DNA from: CBCXVS01 sp965178525
GTDB lineage: Bacteria > Tectomicrobia > Entotheonellia > Entotheonellales > Entotheonellaceae
Assembly (NCBI GenBank): GCA_965178525.1
Contig: CBCXVS010000085.1
Span: forward strand, 1 to 25,030
DNA: 25,030 nucleotides
Reading direction: 5' to 3'
The stretch's first letter is position 1. Every line of letters begins with the position of its first letter. Made by a program: the position numbers and the translations under genes. Of the stretch, positions 15,377 to 23,946 are shown one piece after another. The notes beneath the pieces are model-generated. The model did not search any database and had not been told where the DNA came from. It saw only the letters and a program-made list of their open reading frames with translations.

Positions 15377-16342
15377 TTATCCGGTGGCTGAACACGGCTC
15401 AATTTTGAGGTTAGCAGCCAGTTGCTGAATGTCGGATAACGGGAAGGCGCGGGGTCCGACGACCGTGCACTTCAGCGAGGCCGCCGCAAGCGCGAAGCGG
15501 ATGCGAGTTTCCAAATCCCAACCGCGAAGATGACCATAGATCACGCCGGCAGAGAACGTGGCCCCGGCAGCACAACCATCCACGACGTCGACCGACGGCG
15601 CCGCGGCGCGAAAACACGTGTCATGGCGCGCCACCAGACAGCCCTCGGCGCCGAGCGTGACAATGGCCGTCTCCACCCCTGCTGCCAGGACCGTTTGAGC
15701 GATAGCAAACGGATCGCCACGGCGTTGGGCAGGGTCTGTTACCACCTGACAAATGGTCGCGTGTTGGGCGTACTGCGACAACCTGTCTGGATCGTCATGA
15801 CCATATTCCAGATTGAGAAATACAGGGATACCGAGACCATGGGCCGCGGCCATGGGCCGGAGAATATAGTCGCCATCATACCAGTCCACATAGAGCAGAC
15901 GCGCCTGTTCAAGCAGAGAGAGATCGGCTGTAGCCAGGGTGGCGAGGCGTTCCGGCTGGCGTTGCCAGAAGTAAGTGCGCGCCCCGCTGCGGTCAGAGAC
16001 ATTCACTTCAAAGGGGGTGGTCACATCGCAGGAGAGACGGACCTGCCCCATGATACCTAAGGTTTCAAGCTGGCGCTGCACCTTGCGTCCGGCGTCATCG
16101 TCGCCCAAGGTTGTACCAATGAGGCCACTGCGGACATTCCAGCCCCGCAGTAAGGTCGCCACAATCGCGGCGTCATCGGAGATGAACTCGCACACCGCTT
16201 TGGCCACGGCGCCGGTATTGTGTTCCGGTAGCTCGTCAACCACCATCACCACAGCCGGTGTGATCATGCCGAAGCAAACCACCTCAGCTGCTAGAGCAGA
16301 GGCGCTATCGGTTTCGGGATTGTGATGAGGCGTCGCACACAC
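15377..16342 (-). CDS. PfkB/ribokinase-family protein lacking the catalytic Asp
   Basis: A 321-residue protein starting at GTG (16342, AAGAGAG upstream). It has the PfkB N-terminal strand (AEVVCFGMITP), NVRSGLIGTTLGDDDAGR, and AIVTLGAEGCLV before the C-terminal signature. In ribokinases this reads D-T-x-G-A-G-D with the final Asp as catalytic base. Here it is D255-G-C-A-A-G-A261, so the base is Ala and the anion-hole Gly is altered. It is likely non-catalytic, or uses a changed mechanism. It follows the aminotransferase gene on the same strand by 230 bases. A sugar or nucleoside ligand is expected from the family; none can be named. Confidence 0.85.
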   Translation of the reverse strand: MCATPHHNPETDSASALAAEVVCFGMITPAVVMVVDELPEHNTGAVAKAVCEFISDDAAIVATLLRGWNVRSGLIGTTLGDDDAGRKVQRQLETLGIMGQVRLSCDVTTPFEVNVSDRSGARTYFWQRQPERLATLATADLSLLEQARLLYVDWYDGDYILRPMAAAHGLGIPVFLNLEYGHDDPDRLSQYAQHATICQVVTDPAQRRGDPFAIAQTVLAAGVETAIVTLGAEGCLVARHDTCFRAAAPSVDVVDGCAAGATFSAGVIYGHLRGWDLETRIRFALAAASLKCTVVGPRAFPLSDIQQLAANLKIEPCSATG

Positions 16343-16456
16343 AGCAGCTCTCTTGGAAAACGGTCAACACCGGTATTCGATACGAGATTAAGATCGTGTT
16401 AGGATGGTGCTAGGATACAGCAAAGTGGAGAGGATTTGCAAATGCAGGAGAGCCAG

Positions 16457-16483
16457 ACCCGCCTGCCGTACGGCTTGGCGGGT
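16457..16483. terminator. Strong hairpin downstream of the aminotransferase gene
   Basis: ACCCGCC (16457-16463) pairs with GGCGGGT (16477-16483), enclosing the self-complementary GCCG/CGGC (16465-16474). It lies about 90 bases after the aminotransferase stop and before the PfkB-like gene. The 230-base gap has no other gene. Without a T-tract it may be an attenuating or processing hairpin rather than an intrinsic terminator. Confidence 0.4.
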
Positions 16484-16572
16484 CACGAGCGTCAGACGGC
16501 ATGACCCGCAGGGGACACCGGTGTCGATCTCGCGTGAGGGGGACTGACCGATTCCCGCACAGGGGAGCAAGT

Positions 16573-17490
16573 TCAGCGAAGGTGTGAGAGGTACTGCTCC
16601 ATGATGTCGAGTCCGACCTGTTCGCTATACGCCTGTAACAGACGGCTGGTGATGGGACCCGGAATGCGCCCCTCGCCAATGGTGCTGCCATTCACCGAGA
16701 CGACGGGGCAGATGCAGAAGCTGGTCGACGTCACGAACGCTTCCGCAGCGGTGTAGACGTCAAAGAGATCGATACCCGCTTCTTTCGCCTCGATCCCGAG
16801 CTGCCCGGCCAGCTCCAGTACCGTTTCCCGGCTAATGCCGGCGAGGACATACTGCTCTCGGGGCGTGATTACCACCCCGTCTTTCACGATGAAAAAATTG
16901 CTGCCCATGCCCTCGGCGATATTGCCGTTGATATCGAGCAGAATGGCCCAGGCATCGGCATTCTGCGCTTTCACCTCCAGCTCGCCTTGCACAAGATTGA
17001 TGTAGTTGTGGACTTTGGCGCGCGGGCTCATGGATTCCGGCGGCGTGCGACGCACGGACGGAATGACCACCGGCAGCCCATCGCGGTAATATTTCGCTCT
17101 GGCCGCGAACGGCAGCGGTTGGCACTCAATCAGGACAGTGGGTTGGAGCGCACCCGTACCCGGCCCGTCATACACCCGTTCGCCTCGCGTTACCCGCTGC
17201 GTCACCCAATAGTCGCTATTGTCTTGGAGCAACGGCAGGTTCGTCTCGAGCACTTGCATGGTGAGTTCCGCCATTTCGCCCTTGCTCAGCCCGGGGTCGA
17301 GTCGCATATATTTGAGCGAGCGGTAGAAGCGGTCGAGGTGCTCGTGCAACTTAAAGATCTGCCGGCCAAAGGTCCGCGTGGTATCGAATACGGCATCTCC
17401 CATGAGAAAGCCATAATCGTGAATCGAAATCTTCGCCTGGCTATCCGGAATGATCTCACCGTTCAGATAGACGACGCGTTCCTGTACCAT
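16573..17490 (-). CDS. Class IV PLP-dependent aminotransferase (BCAT/D-amino-acid transaminase type)
   Basis: A fold-type IV PLP enzyme of 305 residues from the ATG at 17490, backed by AAGGAGG 7 bases upstream; the in-frame extension to 17562 is Arg-rich and not family-like. The PLP lysine is K159 in SPRAKVHNYINLV, with the cofactor Glu E193 in NIAEGMGSNFF. LAGISRETVLELA and AFVTSTSFCICPV are further class IV motifs. The N-terminal substrate segment is FDTTRTFGRQIFKLHEHLDRFYRSL. Members transfer amino groups on branched-chain amino acids, D-amino acids or amines; the sequence does not decide which. It diverges from the Gfo/Idh gene at 17732. Confidence 0.9.
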   Translation of the reverse strand: MVQERVVYLNGEIIPDSQAKISIHDYGFLMGDAVFDTTRTFGRQIFKLHEHLDRFYRSLKYMRLDPGLSKGEMAELTMQVLETNLPLLQDNSDYWVTQRVTRGERVYDGPGTGALQPTVLIECQPLPFAARAKYYRDGLPVVIPSVRRTPPESMSPRAKVHNYINLVQGELEVKAQNADAWAILLDINGNIAEGMGSNFFIVKDGVVITPREQYVLAGISRETVLELAGQLGIEAKEAGIDLFDVYTAAEAFVTSTSFCICPVVSVNGSTIGEGRIPGPITSRLLQAYSEQVGLDIMEQYLSHLR

Positions 17491-17521
17491 CGTTTTCCTC
17501 CTTCGCTCTTCTCGTACACGC

Positions 17522-17549
17522 ATCGTTCGCCACACGAGCGGTGAACGAT
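17522..17549. promoter_or_regulatory. Inverted repeat in the aminotransferase leader
   Basis: ATCGTTCGCC (17522-17531) and GGTGAACGAT (17540-17549) are inverted copies with one mismatch and an 8-base loop, 32 bases upstream of the aminotransferase ATG. The site would be in its 5' leader or just upstream, so it may be an operator or an mRNA hairpin. Confidence 0.4.
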
Positions 17550-17573
17550 AAGCCGGCCGCATTCCTGCGCCGG

Positions 17574-17588
17574 ATGATAGCGTATCAT
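17574..17588. promoter_or_regulatory. 15-bp perfect palindrome, candidate operator
   Basis: ATGATA-GCG-TATCAT is a perfect 6-3-6 palindrome in the divergent gap between the aminotransferase (-) and Gfo/Idh (+) genes. On the minus strand TTGAAT, an 18-base gap and TACGCT inside the palindrome form a weak promoter-like pair for the aminotransferase gene. Together this suggests a repressor site over the -10. Confidence 0.45.
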
Positions 17589-17731
17589 GGTGTGGAGGCG
17601 GAATTCAAATGACCGTCACAGGGCGCCTGTACACGTGATGGCCCCTCGTGTATCCTGGATCGCGCGAATTTTTCTCCTGTGGTCGTCACGCCTGCTCAGG
17701 CGTGTCATCATACGATCGATCGTGAGGCAAC

Positions 17732-18814
17732 ATGGGCCGCATCATACGCTGGGGCATATTGGGGAAGGGTGGGATTGCGCGCGTCGTGGCCCAGGATTTC
17801 CGCCTGGTGCATGAGGCGCAGCTGTTGGCCGTGGCCTCCCGGGAGCTGACGCGGGCGCAAGCGTTTGCCCACGACTATGGCATTGCCAAAGCCTATGGGT
17901 CGTACGACGCCTTATTGCAGGATCGCGATATCGATGTCGTGTACATCGCCACGCCGCACATGCGGCATCACGATGACGCCTTGGCCTGCATCCACGCCGG
18001 CAAGGCCGCGTTGTGTGAGAAACCGTTTACCCTCAATGCCCGCGAGGCCGAGACCGTGATCCGTGCGGCCCGTGACCGGGGCGTGTTCTGCATGGAAGCG
18101 ATGTGGATGCGCTTCACCCCGCTCATGCGCCAGGTGAAAGCGCGGATTGCAGCGGGAGAAATCGGCAAGATGACATATCTTGCCGCAGAATTCGGTGCGC
18201 CCAAGCGCTTCGATCCCCAGCATCGGAATTTCAATCCCCACCTCGGGGGCGGGTCTCTTCTCGACCGCGGCGTCTATCCCATTTCACTCGCATTCTATAT
18301 GTTCGGCCCGCCGGCATCCATCGCCTCACAGGCCGACATCGGTCCGAGCGGCGTCGATATGACTTCGGACTACCGGCTCTCCTACGGCGGCGGCACCGAG
18401 GCGATACTCGGCTCCAGTTGCCAAGTTTACCGGCCAGCTGAAGCTATCATTCGGGGCACGGCAGGCGAGATTCGCATTCATGCCCCGTTCCTCAAGCCGC
18501 ATCGTATCACCGTGCGCCAGGGTCGCCACGCTGGGAGCAAGCCGCCTCGAGGCCCACGCGGGCTCACCCGTACGCGCGTCTACCAAGGGGTGAAACGCCA
18601 ACTGGATGGCGGCCTCTCCGTCCTCGCGGGCCAGGGTGATATCTGTCGGCGCATACCCGGCTACGATCAATATGAGCTGGAGGCGGTGACGCAGTGTGTG
18701 CAGCGTGGCGAGCTGGAACATGCCATCATGCCGTTGGACGAGACGCTTGCCATCATGCAGGTCATGGATGAGATGCGGCAACAGTGGGGGCTGGTGTATC
18801 CCGGCGAACACTAG
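17732..18814 (+). CDS. Gfo/Idh/MocA family NAD(P)-dependent oxidoreductase
   Basis: A 360-residue two-domain oxidoreductase. The N-terminal Rossmann motif is GILGKGGIAR (8-17). VVYIATPHMRHHDDALACIHAGKAALCEKPF carries the conserved E96-K97-P98, whose Lys is part of the active site. The C-terminal domain includes GGGSLLDRGVYPISLAFYMFG, where the D and the downstream Y/P pattern resemble dimeric dihydrodiol dehydrogenases and glucose-fructose oxidoreductase relatives. It lacks a Tat or Sec signal. GAGG lies 5 bases before the ATG. It converges on the second amidase with only a 6-base gap. The substrate, a sugar or cyclitol in most relatives, is unknown. Confidence 0.92.
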   Translation: MGRIIRWGILGKGGIARVVAQDFRLVHEAQLLAVASRELTRAQAFAHDYGIAKAYGSYDALLQDRDIDVVYIATPHMRHHDDALACIHAGKAALCEKPFTLNAREAETVIRAARDRGVFCMEAMWMRFTPLMRQVKARIAAGEIGKMTYLAAEFGAPKRFDPQHRNFNPHLGGGSLLDRGVYPISLAFYMFGPPASIASQADIGPSGVDMTSDYRLSYGGGTEAILGSSCQVYRPAEAIIRGTAGEIRIHAPFLKPHRITVRQGRHAGSKPPRGPRGLTRTRVYQGVKRQLDGGLSVLAGQGDICRRIPGYDQYELEAVTQCVQRGELEHAIMPLDETLAIMQVMDEMRQQWGLVYPGEH

Positions 18815-18820
18815 TTTTTC

Positions 18821-20230
18821 TCAGGACGCCAGACGCCGTTGATGCCACTCCGTGCTGCGCTCGTAAGCGTACGCCACCCGTAAGACCGTGGCCTCATCAA
18901 ACGGCTTGCCAATAATCTGCAAGCCAATCGGCAACCCCTCCGGGCTCAGGCCGCAGGGGATGGTGCAGGCAGGAAAACCCGATAGATTGAAGGGCAGCGT
19001 CAGGCGGCGCAACATGGGGCGCATCGGCACCGCATGGCCGCCGATGTCAAGCGTGTCTTCCCCTAGTCGAGGCGCCACGATGGGCGAGGTCGGCGTCACC
19101 AGGACATCGACGCTTTCCAGAGCCTGCGCCATTTGGGATTTGATCTCGTCGCGAGCCTGCTCCGCTTTGATATAATCCGTTGCCCGCAAACCGACGCCGC
19201 GCTCGGCCAGTTGCCGGACGTCCGGATCCAGCTCGATCGCATGGGAGGCGAGATGGGCTTCATGCACCACGCCAGCATCGCCGGAAATCAGCGTCCATAA
19301 CACGTCAGGCGCCTGCTCCAGGTTATGGAACGCCTGCTCCTCCACCACGCCCCCGAGCTGAGCCAATTGCTCGATGGCTTGCATGACGGCCTCGCGCACA
19401 CTCGACTGTAAGTCCTCAAAGAAATACGGCTGTGGAAGGCCCAGGCGCACCCCGTCGATCTCGCCAATCAGGACTGCAACATAATCGGGGACCGGCAGTT
19501 GAGAGGTCGTGGGATCGTTGGGATCATGCCCAGCGATCACATTCATCATGAGGGCGGCATCTTCTACATTTTTGGTCAGCGGCCCGGCATGGTCCATGGA
19601 CCCGGACAGAGGAAAAATCCCATGGCGGCTCACCCGGCCATAGGTCGGTTTGAGACCGACAATGCCGTTGAGCACAGCCGGAATGCGGATGGAGCCCCCC
19701 GTATCCGTCCCCAGGGAACCAAAACACATGTCCGCGGCCACAGCCGTTCCCGAGCCACTGCTCGAGCCGCCGGCAATATGGTTGCGGTTCCAGGCATTGC
19801 GGACCAGGCCGTAATCGGGATTGATCACCTGGCCGCAAGCAAACTGGTACAAATTCAAACTCCCCATGAAAATGGCGCCCGCAGCCCGCAAGCGCTCGAC
19901 CACGGTGGCATCGTAATCCGGCACGGCATTAGCATAAATCTTCGAGCCGTTGGTCACCCTGCGGCCACGAGTAGCAAAAATATCCTTGAGCGCAATCGGC
20001 ACCCCGTGCAACGGGCCTCGATAACTGCCGTTGGCGATGTCATGCTCCGCATCGCATGCCGCCTGTAAGGCGTCCTCGCGCCAAATCGAGATAAAGGCAT
20101 TATAGTCGCTCTGCAACTGCTCGGCGCGCGCCAGGACCGCCTCGGTGGCCTCGACTGGTGAGACTTGGCGGGAATGGATCAACGTTCCGAGCTGCCCGAT
20201 GGTCAACCGACAAAGCGCTGTCGCATCCAT
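18821..20230 (-). CDS. Amidase-signature family enzyme (second copy, distinct)
   Basis: A 469-residue amidase with the complete triad: K82 in GVPIALKDIF, cis-Ser S157 in GGSSSGSG, and nucleophile S180 in GTDTGGSIRIPA. FNLSGFPACTIPCG and IGLQIIGKPFDEATVLRVAYAYE close the protein. Only some stretches resemble the amidase at 12861, so it is a paralogue from a different subgroup rather than a recent duplicate. TAGGAG lies about 7 bases upstream of the ATG. Unlike the first, it has no small GatC-like partner next to it. It could accept other amides released in the same catabolic network; the substrate is not known. Confidence 0.93.
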   Translation of the reverse strand: MDATALCRLTIGQLGTLIHSRQVSPVEATEAVLARAEQLQSDYNAFISIWREDALQAACDAEHDIANGSYRGPLHGVPIALKDIFATRGRRVTNGSKIYANAVPDYDATVVERLRAAGAIFMGSLNLYQFACGQVINPDYGLVRNAWNRNHIAGGSSSGSGTAVAADMCFGSLGTDTGGSIRIPAVLNGIVGLKPTYGRVSRHGIFPLSGSMDHAGPLTKNVEDAALMMNVIAGHDPNDPTTSQLPVPDYVAVLIGEIDGVRLGLPQPYFFEDLQSSVREAVMQAIEQLAQLGGVVEEQAFHNLEQAPDVLWTLISGDAGVVHEAHLASHAIELDPDVRQLAERGVGLRATDYIKAEQARDEIKSQMAQALESVDVLVTPTSPIVAPRLGEDTLDIGGHAVPMRPMLRRLTLPFNLSGFPACTIPCGLSPEGLPIGLQIIGKPFDEATVLRVAYAYERSTEWHQRRLAS

Positions 20231-20259
20231 GGGGATCTCCTACCGAAGTGTGAAGGGGT

Positions 20260-20362
20260 CAGGCAAGGCGTGTGCATCAACGTCAAGTCGACGTGGGGCA
20301 TTATGCAACAGGCGGTGCAGGACCACAATCCGGTCTCGGGCTCGTGCTGCTACGCGTCTTGA
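20260..20362 (+). pseudogene. Possible C-terminal gene remnant, unrecognised
   Basis: The 209-base gap 20231-20439 contains a stretch that translates in one frame to GVCINVKSTWGIMQQAVQDHNPVS followed by GSCCYAS and a stop at 20360-20362. It looks protein-like in composition but is preceded by no valid start or ribosome site, and its upstream frame runs antisense into the amidase 5' end. I do not recognise the family. It may be the tail of a gene removed by rearrangement. Confidence 0.3.
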
Positions 20363-20384
20363 ATTTGGGTGACGTTGTGTGAGA

Positions 20385-20412
20385 CGCAAGCGCTCCTCCG
20401 CGAGTGCTTGCG
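20385..20412. terminator. Hairpin downstream of the aspartyl protease gene
   Basis: CGCAAGCGCTC (20385-20395) pairs with GAGTGCTTGCG (20402-20412) over a 6-base loop, with one mismatch. On the minus strand it begins 27 bases after the protease stop codon. There is no T-tract, so it is a candidate terminator or 3'-end stabiliser. Confidence 0.45.
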
Positions 20413-20439
20413 CGTGTCACAGCTCCGCCCGCACCAGCG

Positions 20440-20895
20440 CTACAACCTATCCTCTACGTCAGACACAAACGAAATCGTGTACTGATGCCGCTGGCCAATC
20501 AGGTAGACGGCTCGCTGCGGCCAGTCGATAAGAGTAGCGAAAAGATTGGTGATGTCCCGACCCAATACACTCATATCGCGCGTTGCCGCTTCTGTTACCG
20601 CCGCATATTGCCCCCGAAATATGACTCTGCCGTCATTTTCACGGCTTAGCCGCATCCGGGTTTCGACAAGGACCGTGTGCACCACTCCCCCGATGCCACC
20701 GATTCGGTCTTCAGCTATCGTGTGCGGAAAGCGCAGCGCAGTCAGAATGTCCGCACTCAATACCGTGCGATCGGCGCCAGTATCCACGAGGAGGGGTGTT
20801 TTGATCCATGAGCCGTCTGGTGCCTGAACCTCTGCTAGCATCACTGGACGTAGAACTCCATCATCGCATGCATGCCACATGCCACTGATCAGCAT
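20440..20895 (-). CDS. Retropepsin-like aspartyl protease family protein
   Basis: A 151-residue single-lobe aspartic protease-type protein. The catalytic motif is LLVDTGADRTVL (Asp about residue 38), followed by a flap-like region and the family's second half (YAAVTEAATRDMSVLGRDITNLF). Such proteins act as homodimers. The most likely start is ATG 20895, with an alternative at 20880; the longer frame to 21132 runs antisense-like through the preceding gene and is not family-like. The 5' end overlaps the upstream small gene by 20-35 bases, so the two are co-expressed. The upstream gene may encode a partner or regulator. It ends with TAG. Confidence 0.8.
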   Translation of the reverse strand: MLISGMWHACDDGVLRPVMLAEVQAPDGSWIKTPLLVDTGADRTVLSADILTALRFPHTIAEDRIGGIGGVVHTVLVETRMRLSRENDGRVIFRGQYAAVTEAATRDMSVLGRDITNLFATLIDWPQRAVYLIGQRHQYTISFVSDVEDRL

Positions 20896-21181
20896 AAATC
20901 CGGGGCATCCTTTCGAGGAGTATGAGACGCGTAAAACGGCCGTCATCATGAGGGTGGGCAGCCGTAGCCATGGCAAAGGCTTCCTCCGGCGTATCGGCGA
21001 CGAAGAGTTCTTCACCGGCGATACAAATACACTTGCCTCGGTGAGTCGCGTAAATCTCTGCTGCGTGCGTCTCAAACCAAGCCCAGTTACGCGCAAAACG
21101 TGCATCCTGCGCCCGCGCCTGCTCCAACTCAACAGGATCGCTCACCTCTTCTATCATCATTTGGGGCTGTTTCATCGTCAT
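20861..21181 (-). CDS. Small DUF5678-like protein paired with the aspartyl protease
   Basis: A 106-residue soluble protein with GGAGGAG 9 bases before the ATG. The N-terminal half is helical (DPVELEQARAQDARFARNWAWFETHAAEIYATH). The centre, RGKCICIAGEELFVADTPEEAFAMATAAHP, resembles the short DUF5678 fold (GKYVAI-gxx-vvaxg-xxEEa). Small proteins of this type are often encoded directly before retropepsin-like proteases, as here. The two reading frames overlap, which supports a functional pair. The family call rests on one motif. Confidence 0.65.
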   Translation of the reverse strand: MTMKQPQMMIEEVSDPVELEQARAQDARFARNWAWFETHAAEIYATHRGKCICIAGEELFVADTPEEAFAMATAAHPHDDGRFTRLILLERMPRIYADQWHVACMR

Positions 21182-21384
21182 ACAGTGTAACTCCTCCAGT
21201 CATTCTCAGAGTATTCTACACCGTTCCATGGTCGATGCATAGATGACGATGCCATTTGGCGTATCTCGACGTGCCACATGGTTCTCCCCTATCGACGGGA
21301 ACGTGGATGTGATCGAGATATGTTAGGACGTCAGGCCGTACAAGTCGGGTAAACGGTATCGCGCCCCTTCAATGGAACCCGTTG

Positions 21385-23946
21385 TTATCTCTCTATTTTT
21401 GCTAGTTCTATCTCCGCCTGTGGCAGCCAAAATGTTATTTCCATATCTCGGTACATGTCGATCGATATGGACAATTGAGCACGGGCCTGTTCCAATTGAT
21501 CTTTCTGCATATGCACCTCCCCGAGACCTCGGTGGCAGTGGGCCATGAGTGGACGCATGCCGAGGTCCTCGGCAAGGCCGAGGGCTTGCTGGTAGTCGAT
21601 TTCGGCTTGATCGCTCTCTAGGGGGTGACGGTGCATAGCGATTTCACCCAGGAGGCGAAGGGCATAGGCTTCATAACTCTGCTCGTGCTGACGCCGCGCG
21701 TGTTCCAGTGCCTGTCTCGCACATTGGACTGCTTCCTCTAGCCGACCAGCCAGCAGATAGGTTTCACCCATCAACACCATCGCGGGTGCATATTCCGTAT
21801 CGGGCTGTGCTACTGCTTGCGCTTGCAACTCTAGGGCTTCGGTGAGACGCCCGGTAAGCGCATACGCCGCACCTAATGGTGCCAGGGGATAATTAAATAA
21901 GAGAGGGATATCGGCCTCACGGCAGACAGCGACTGCCCGTTCTAAGGTTGCGATCGCGTGTGGCAGACGCCCTTGCCGGAGCGCAAGCCAGCCCGCACCG
22001 TAATTGGCTATGATCAAACTATGCGGATGCGCTTCTGCTTCCGCTATGCGAATCGCTTCATCAGTCCGCTGTTGCCCGTCGGCAAACATGCCAACTTCGG
22101 CACAGCATTGACTATAGAAGCGACGCGCCGACACGGAAAGAAAGAGCGCCATGCCAAAGCGTTGACGTTCCAGGTCGCCGGTGAGCAGCTCAATATTCTG
22201 GGTATAGACCTCCATCGCCTGCGTATACGCGCCCAAAGAAAAGTGGGTGCGGCCAAGATTGTCCCGAGCCAAAGCAAGCAAAGGGATGTCCTGGAGAGCT
22301 TCCGCAATCTTCAGGGCACGTTGACATACGTTAAGCGCCTGGACATGATCGTTCTGCACCAACCATGCATGCAAGCCTTGGTAACACAAGATACGTCCCA
22401 GGCTGAGATAATCATCCAGGTCCTCCGCCAATCGTTCGGCCTCCTGGAGGCATGCCAGGGAACGGTCAAACTCTCGAAGGGGGAACAGCGTCTCACGCAG
22501 GGCGAACTGCAGAGCCAGCTCCCGCTTGAGCCACTCCCGACTGTTGGGGAGCTGCCACAGCGCCAAAAGCGCCTGCTCGAAGCAGGCCACGGCTTCGCGG
22601 TTTGCTGAACGTGTGGCCACCTGCTGGCCGGCTTTGTACCAATATTGAAAGGCCTGCTTAGGGAGGCCAGCCTCCATATAATGATGGGCCAGGAGTTCGG
22701 GGTGGCTCTCACGGGTCGCTGGAAATTGAGCGGCCAACACCTCGGCGATGCGTTGGTGATACTGTCTCCGGGTACGATGGAGCAAGGACTGATAGGCAGC
22801 ATCCTGGATGAGGGCATGCTTAAACAGATAGGTCGAGTGCGGCGGCACACCCCGTTGATAGATTAGTTCCGCGGCGACTAATACCCCGAGGTCGTGTCGC
22901 AACACCGTCTCGTCAACAGTGGCGACGGCCCGGAGCAACTCATAGGTGAATTGGCGACCAATCGTGGCCCCCATCTGGGCAATCCCTTTGGCTGTGACCA
23001 GACGATCCAGGCGTGCCGTCAGCGCATCTTGGAGCGTGGTGGGAATTGCCAGGGCGTGTAACGGGCCCGTTAGTTCGTAGTAGCCGTTGGTGGCCTGGAG
23101 ATCGCCCGATTCGAGCAGCGCCTTGATCATTTCCTCGACAAACAGCGGGACGCCATCTGTTTTGTCGACGATTTGCTGGACAACCTCTGCGGGCAACGAG
23201 GTCCCGTCGGTTAATCGTTCGATGACCTGTTCCACCTGCGGGTTGGTTAACCGGTTCAGGGTCACCCCGGTGAGATAAGACCGCTGGCCCCATGGCGATT
23301 GAAATTCCGGTCGGCAGGTCAACAAAATCAAAAGGGATCTGGTTGGGGTCTGGGAAAGAAGGAGATCAAGGAACTCCAGGGTCGTCGGATCGGTCCAGTG
23401 CAGATCTTCGACAATGAACAGGAGCGGATGTCGCTCGGCCAGCTCCAACAGCAACGTCACCGTGGTTTCGAGCGTCTTTTGGCGCTGCTGCGGGAGGGAC
23501 AGGTTGAGAGAAGGATAACGGTTGTCAGGGATTGGCAACAAGAGAAGGGTCGCAAACAGGGGGACGGTTTCTTTCAGAGGGCGCTGATATTGACTCAGCG
23601 TGTGTTCCAGTTTGTCCAGTTTGACCGGAGGGGAATCATCACGATGGAAACCGGCTCCCCTCTCCACTAGGTCAATAATCGGATACAACGCGGTATTTTG
23701 GTAATAGGGCGAACTGCGACACTCTAGACGCGTATGAACTCCTTGGGCGACGTGATCCTTCAGCACGTGTACCAGACGAGACTTCCCAATACCGGCCTCG
23801 CCACGGAGCACGACGACTTGCCCCTGCCCGGCTCGCGCTTGCTCCCAGCGATCCAGAAGCAAGGTGATCTCGGATTTTCGCCCTACCAAGGGTGTCAGCG
23901 TTGGCGTCGTATCCAAGCGGCTTTGGACACCGCTTTCTTGAAGCAC
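21385..23946 (-). CDS. AAA/STAND ATPase with C-terminal TPR repeats (split from upstream cyclase)
   Basis: An 853-residue protein beginning at GTG 23946, directly after the cyclase stop in the same frame. Its first residues (LQESGVQSRLDTTP..LTPLVGR) are the normal linker of cyclase-AAA-TPR fusion proteins. The ATPase has Walker A GEAGIGKS (49-56) and Walker B LLFIVEDLHWTD (175-186), plus LLILLTCRPEF, followed by winged-helix-like sequence and from about 430 onward many TPR-type helices (for example ALRLLGEIAMHRHPLESDQAEIDYQQALGLAEDLG). No LuxR HTH is present at the C-terminus. Proteins like this integrate ligand or protein signals; the specific partner is unknown. Whether it is made depends on reinitiation at GTG or on the stop being an error. 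Confidence 0.85.
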   Translation of the reverse strand: MLQESGVQSRLDTTPTLTPLVGRKSEITLLLDRWEQARAGQGQVVVLRGEAGIGKSRLVHVLKDHVAQGVHTRLECRSSPYYQNTALYPIIDLVERGAGFHRDDSPPVKLDKLEHTLSQYQRPLKETVPLFATLLLLPIPDNRYPSLNLSLPQQRQKTLETTVTLLLELAERHPLLFIVEDLHWTDPTTLEFLDLLLSQTPTRSLLILLTCRPEFQSPWGQRSYLTGVTLNRLTNPQVEQVIERLTDGTSLPAEVVQQIVDKTDGVPLFVEEMIKALLESGDLQATNGYYELTGPLHALAIPTTLQDALTARLDRLVTAKGIAQMGATIGRQFTYELLRAVATVDETVLRHDLGVLVAAELIYQRGVPPHSTYLFKHALIQDAAYQSLLHRTRRQYHQRIAEVLAAQFPATRESHPELLAHHYMEAGLPKQAFQYWYKAGQQVATRSANREAVACFEQALLALWQLPNSREWLKRELALQFALRETLFPLREFDRSLACLQEAERLAEDLDDYLSLGRILCYQGLHAWLVQNDHVQALNVCQRALKIAEALQDIPLLALARDNLGRTHFSLGAYTQAMEVYTQNIELLTGDLERQRFGMALFLSVSARRFYSQCCAEVGMFADGQQRTDEAIRIAEAEAHPHSLIIANYGAGWLALRQGRLPHAIATLERAVAVCREADIPLLFNYPLAPLGAAYALTGRLTEALELQAQAVAQPDTEYAPAMVLMGETYLLAGRLEEAVQCARQALEHARRQHEQSYEAYALRLLGEIAMHRHPLESDQAEIDYQQALGLAEDLGMRPLMAHCHRGLGEVHMQKDQLEQARAQLSISIDMYRDMEITFWLPQAEIELAKIER

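Noticed and set aside
17688..17703. Short ACGCCTG/CAGGCGT hairpin upstream of the Gfo/Idh gene
   Set aside because: A 2-base loop cannot form a good hairpin, and a 7-bp match in GC-rich DNA is weak.
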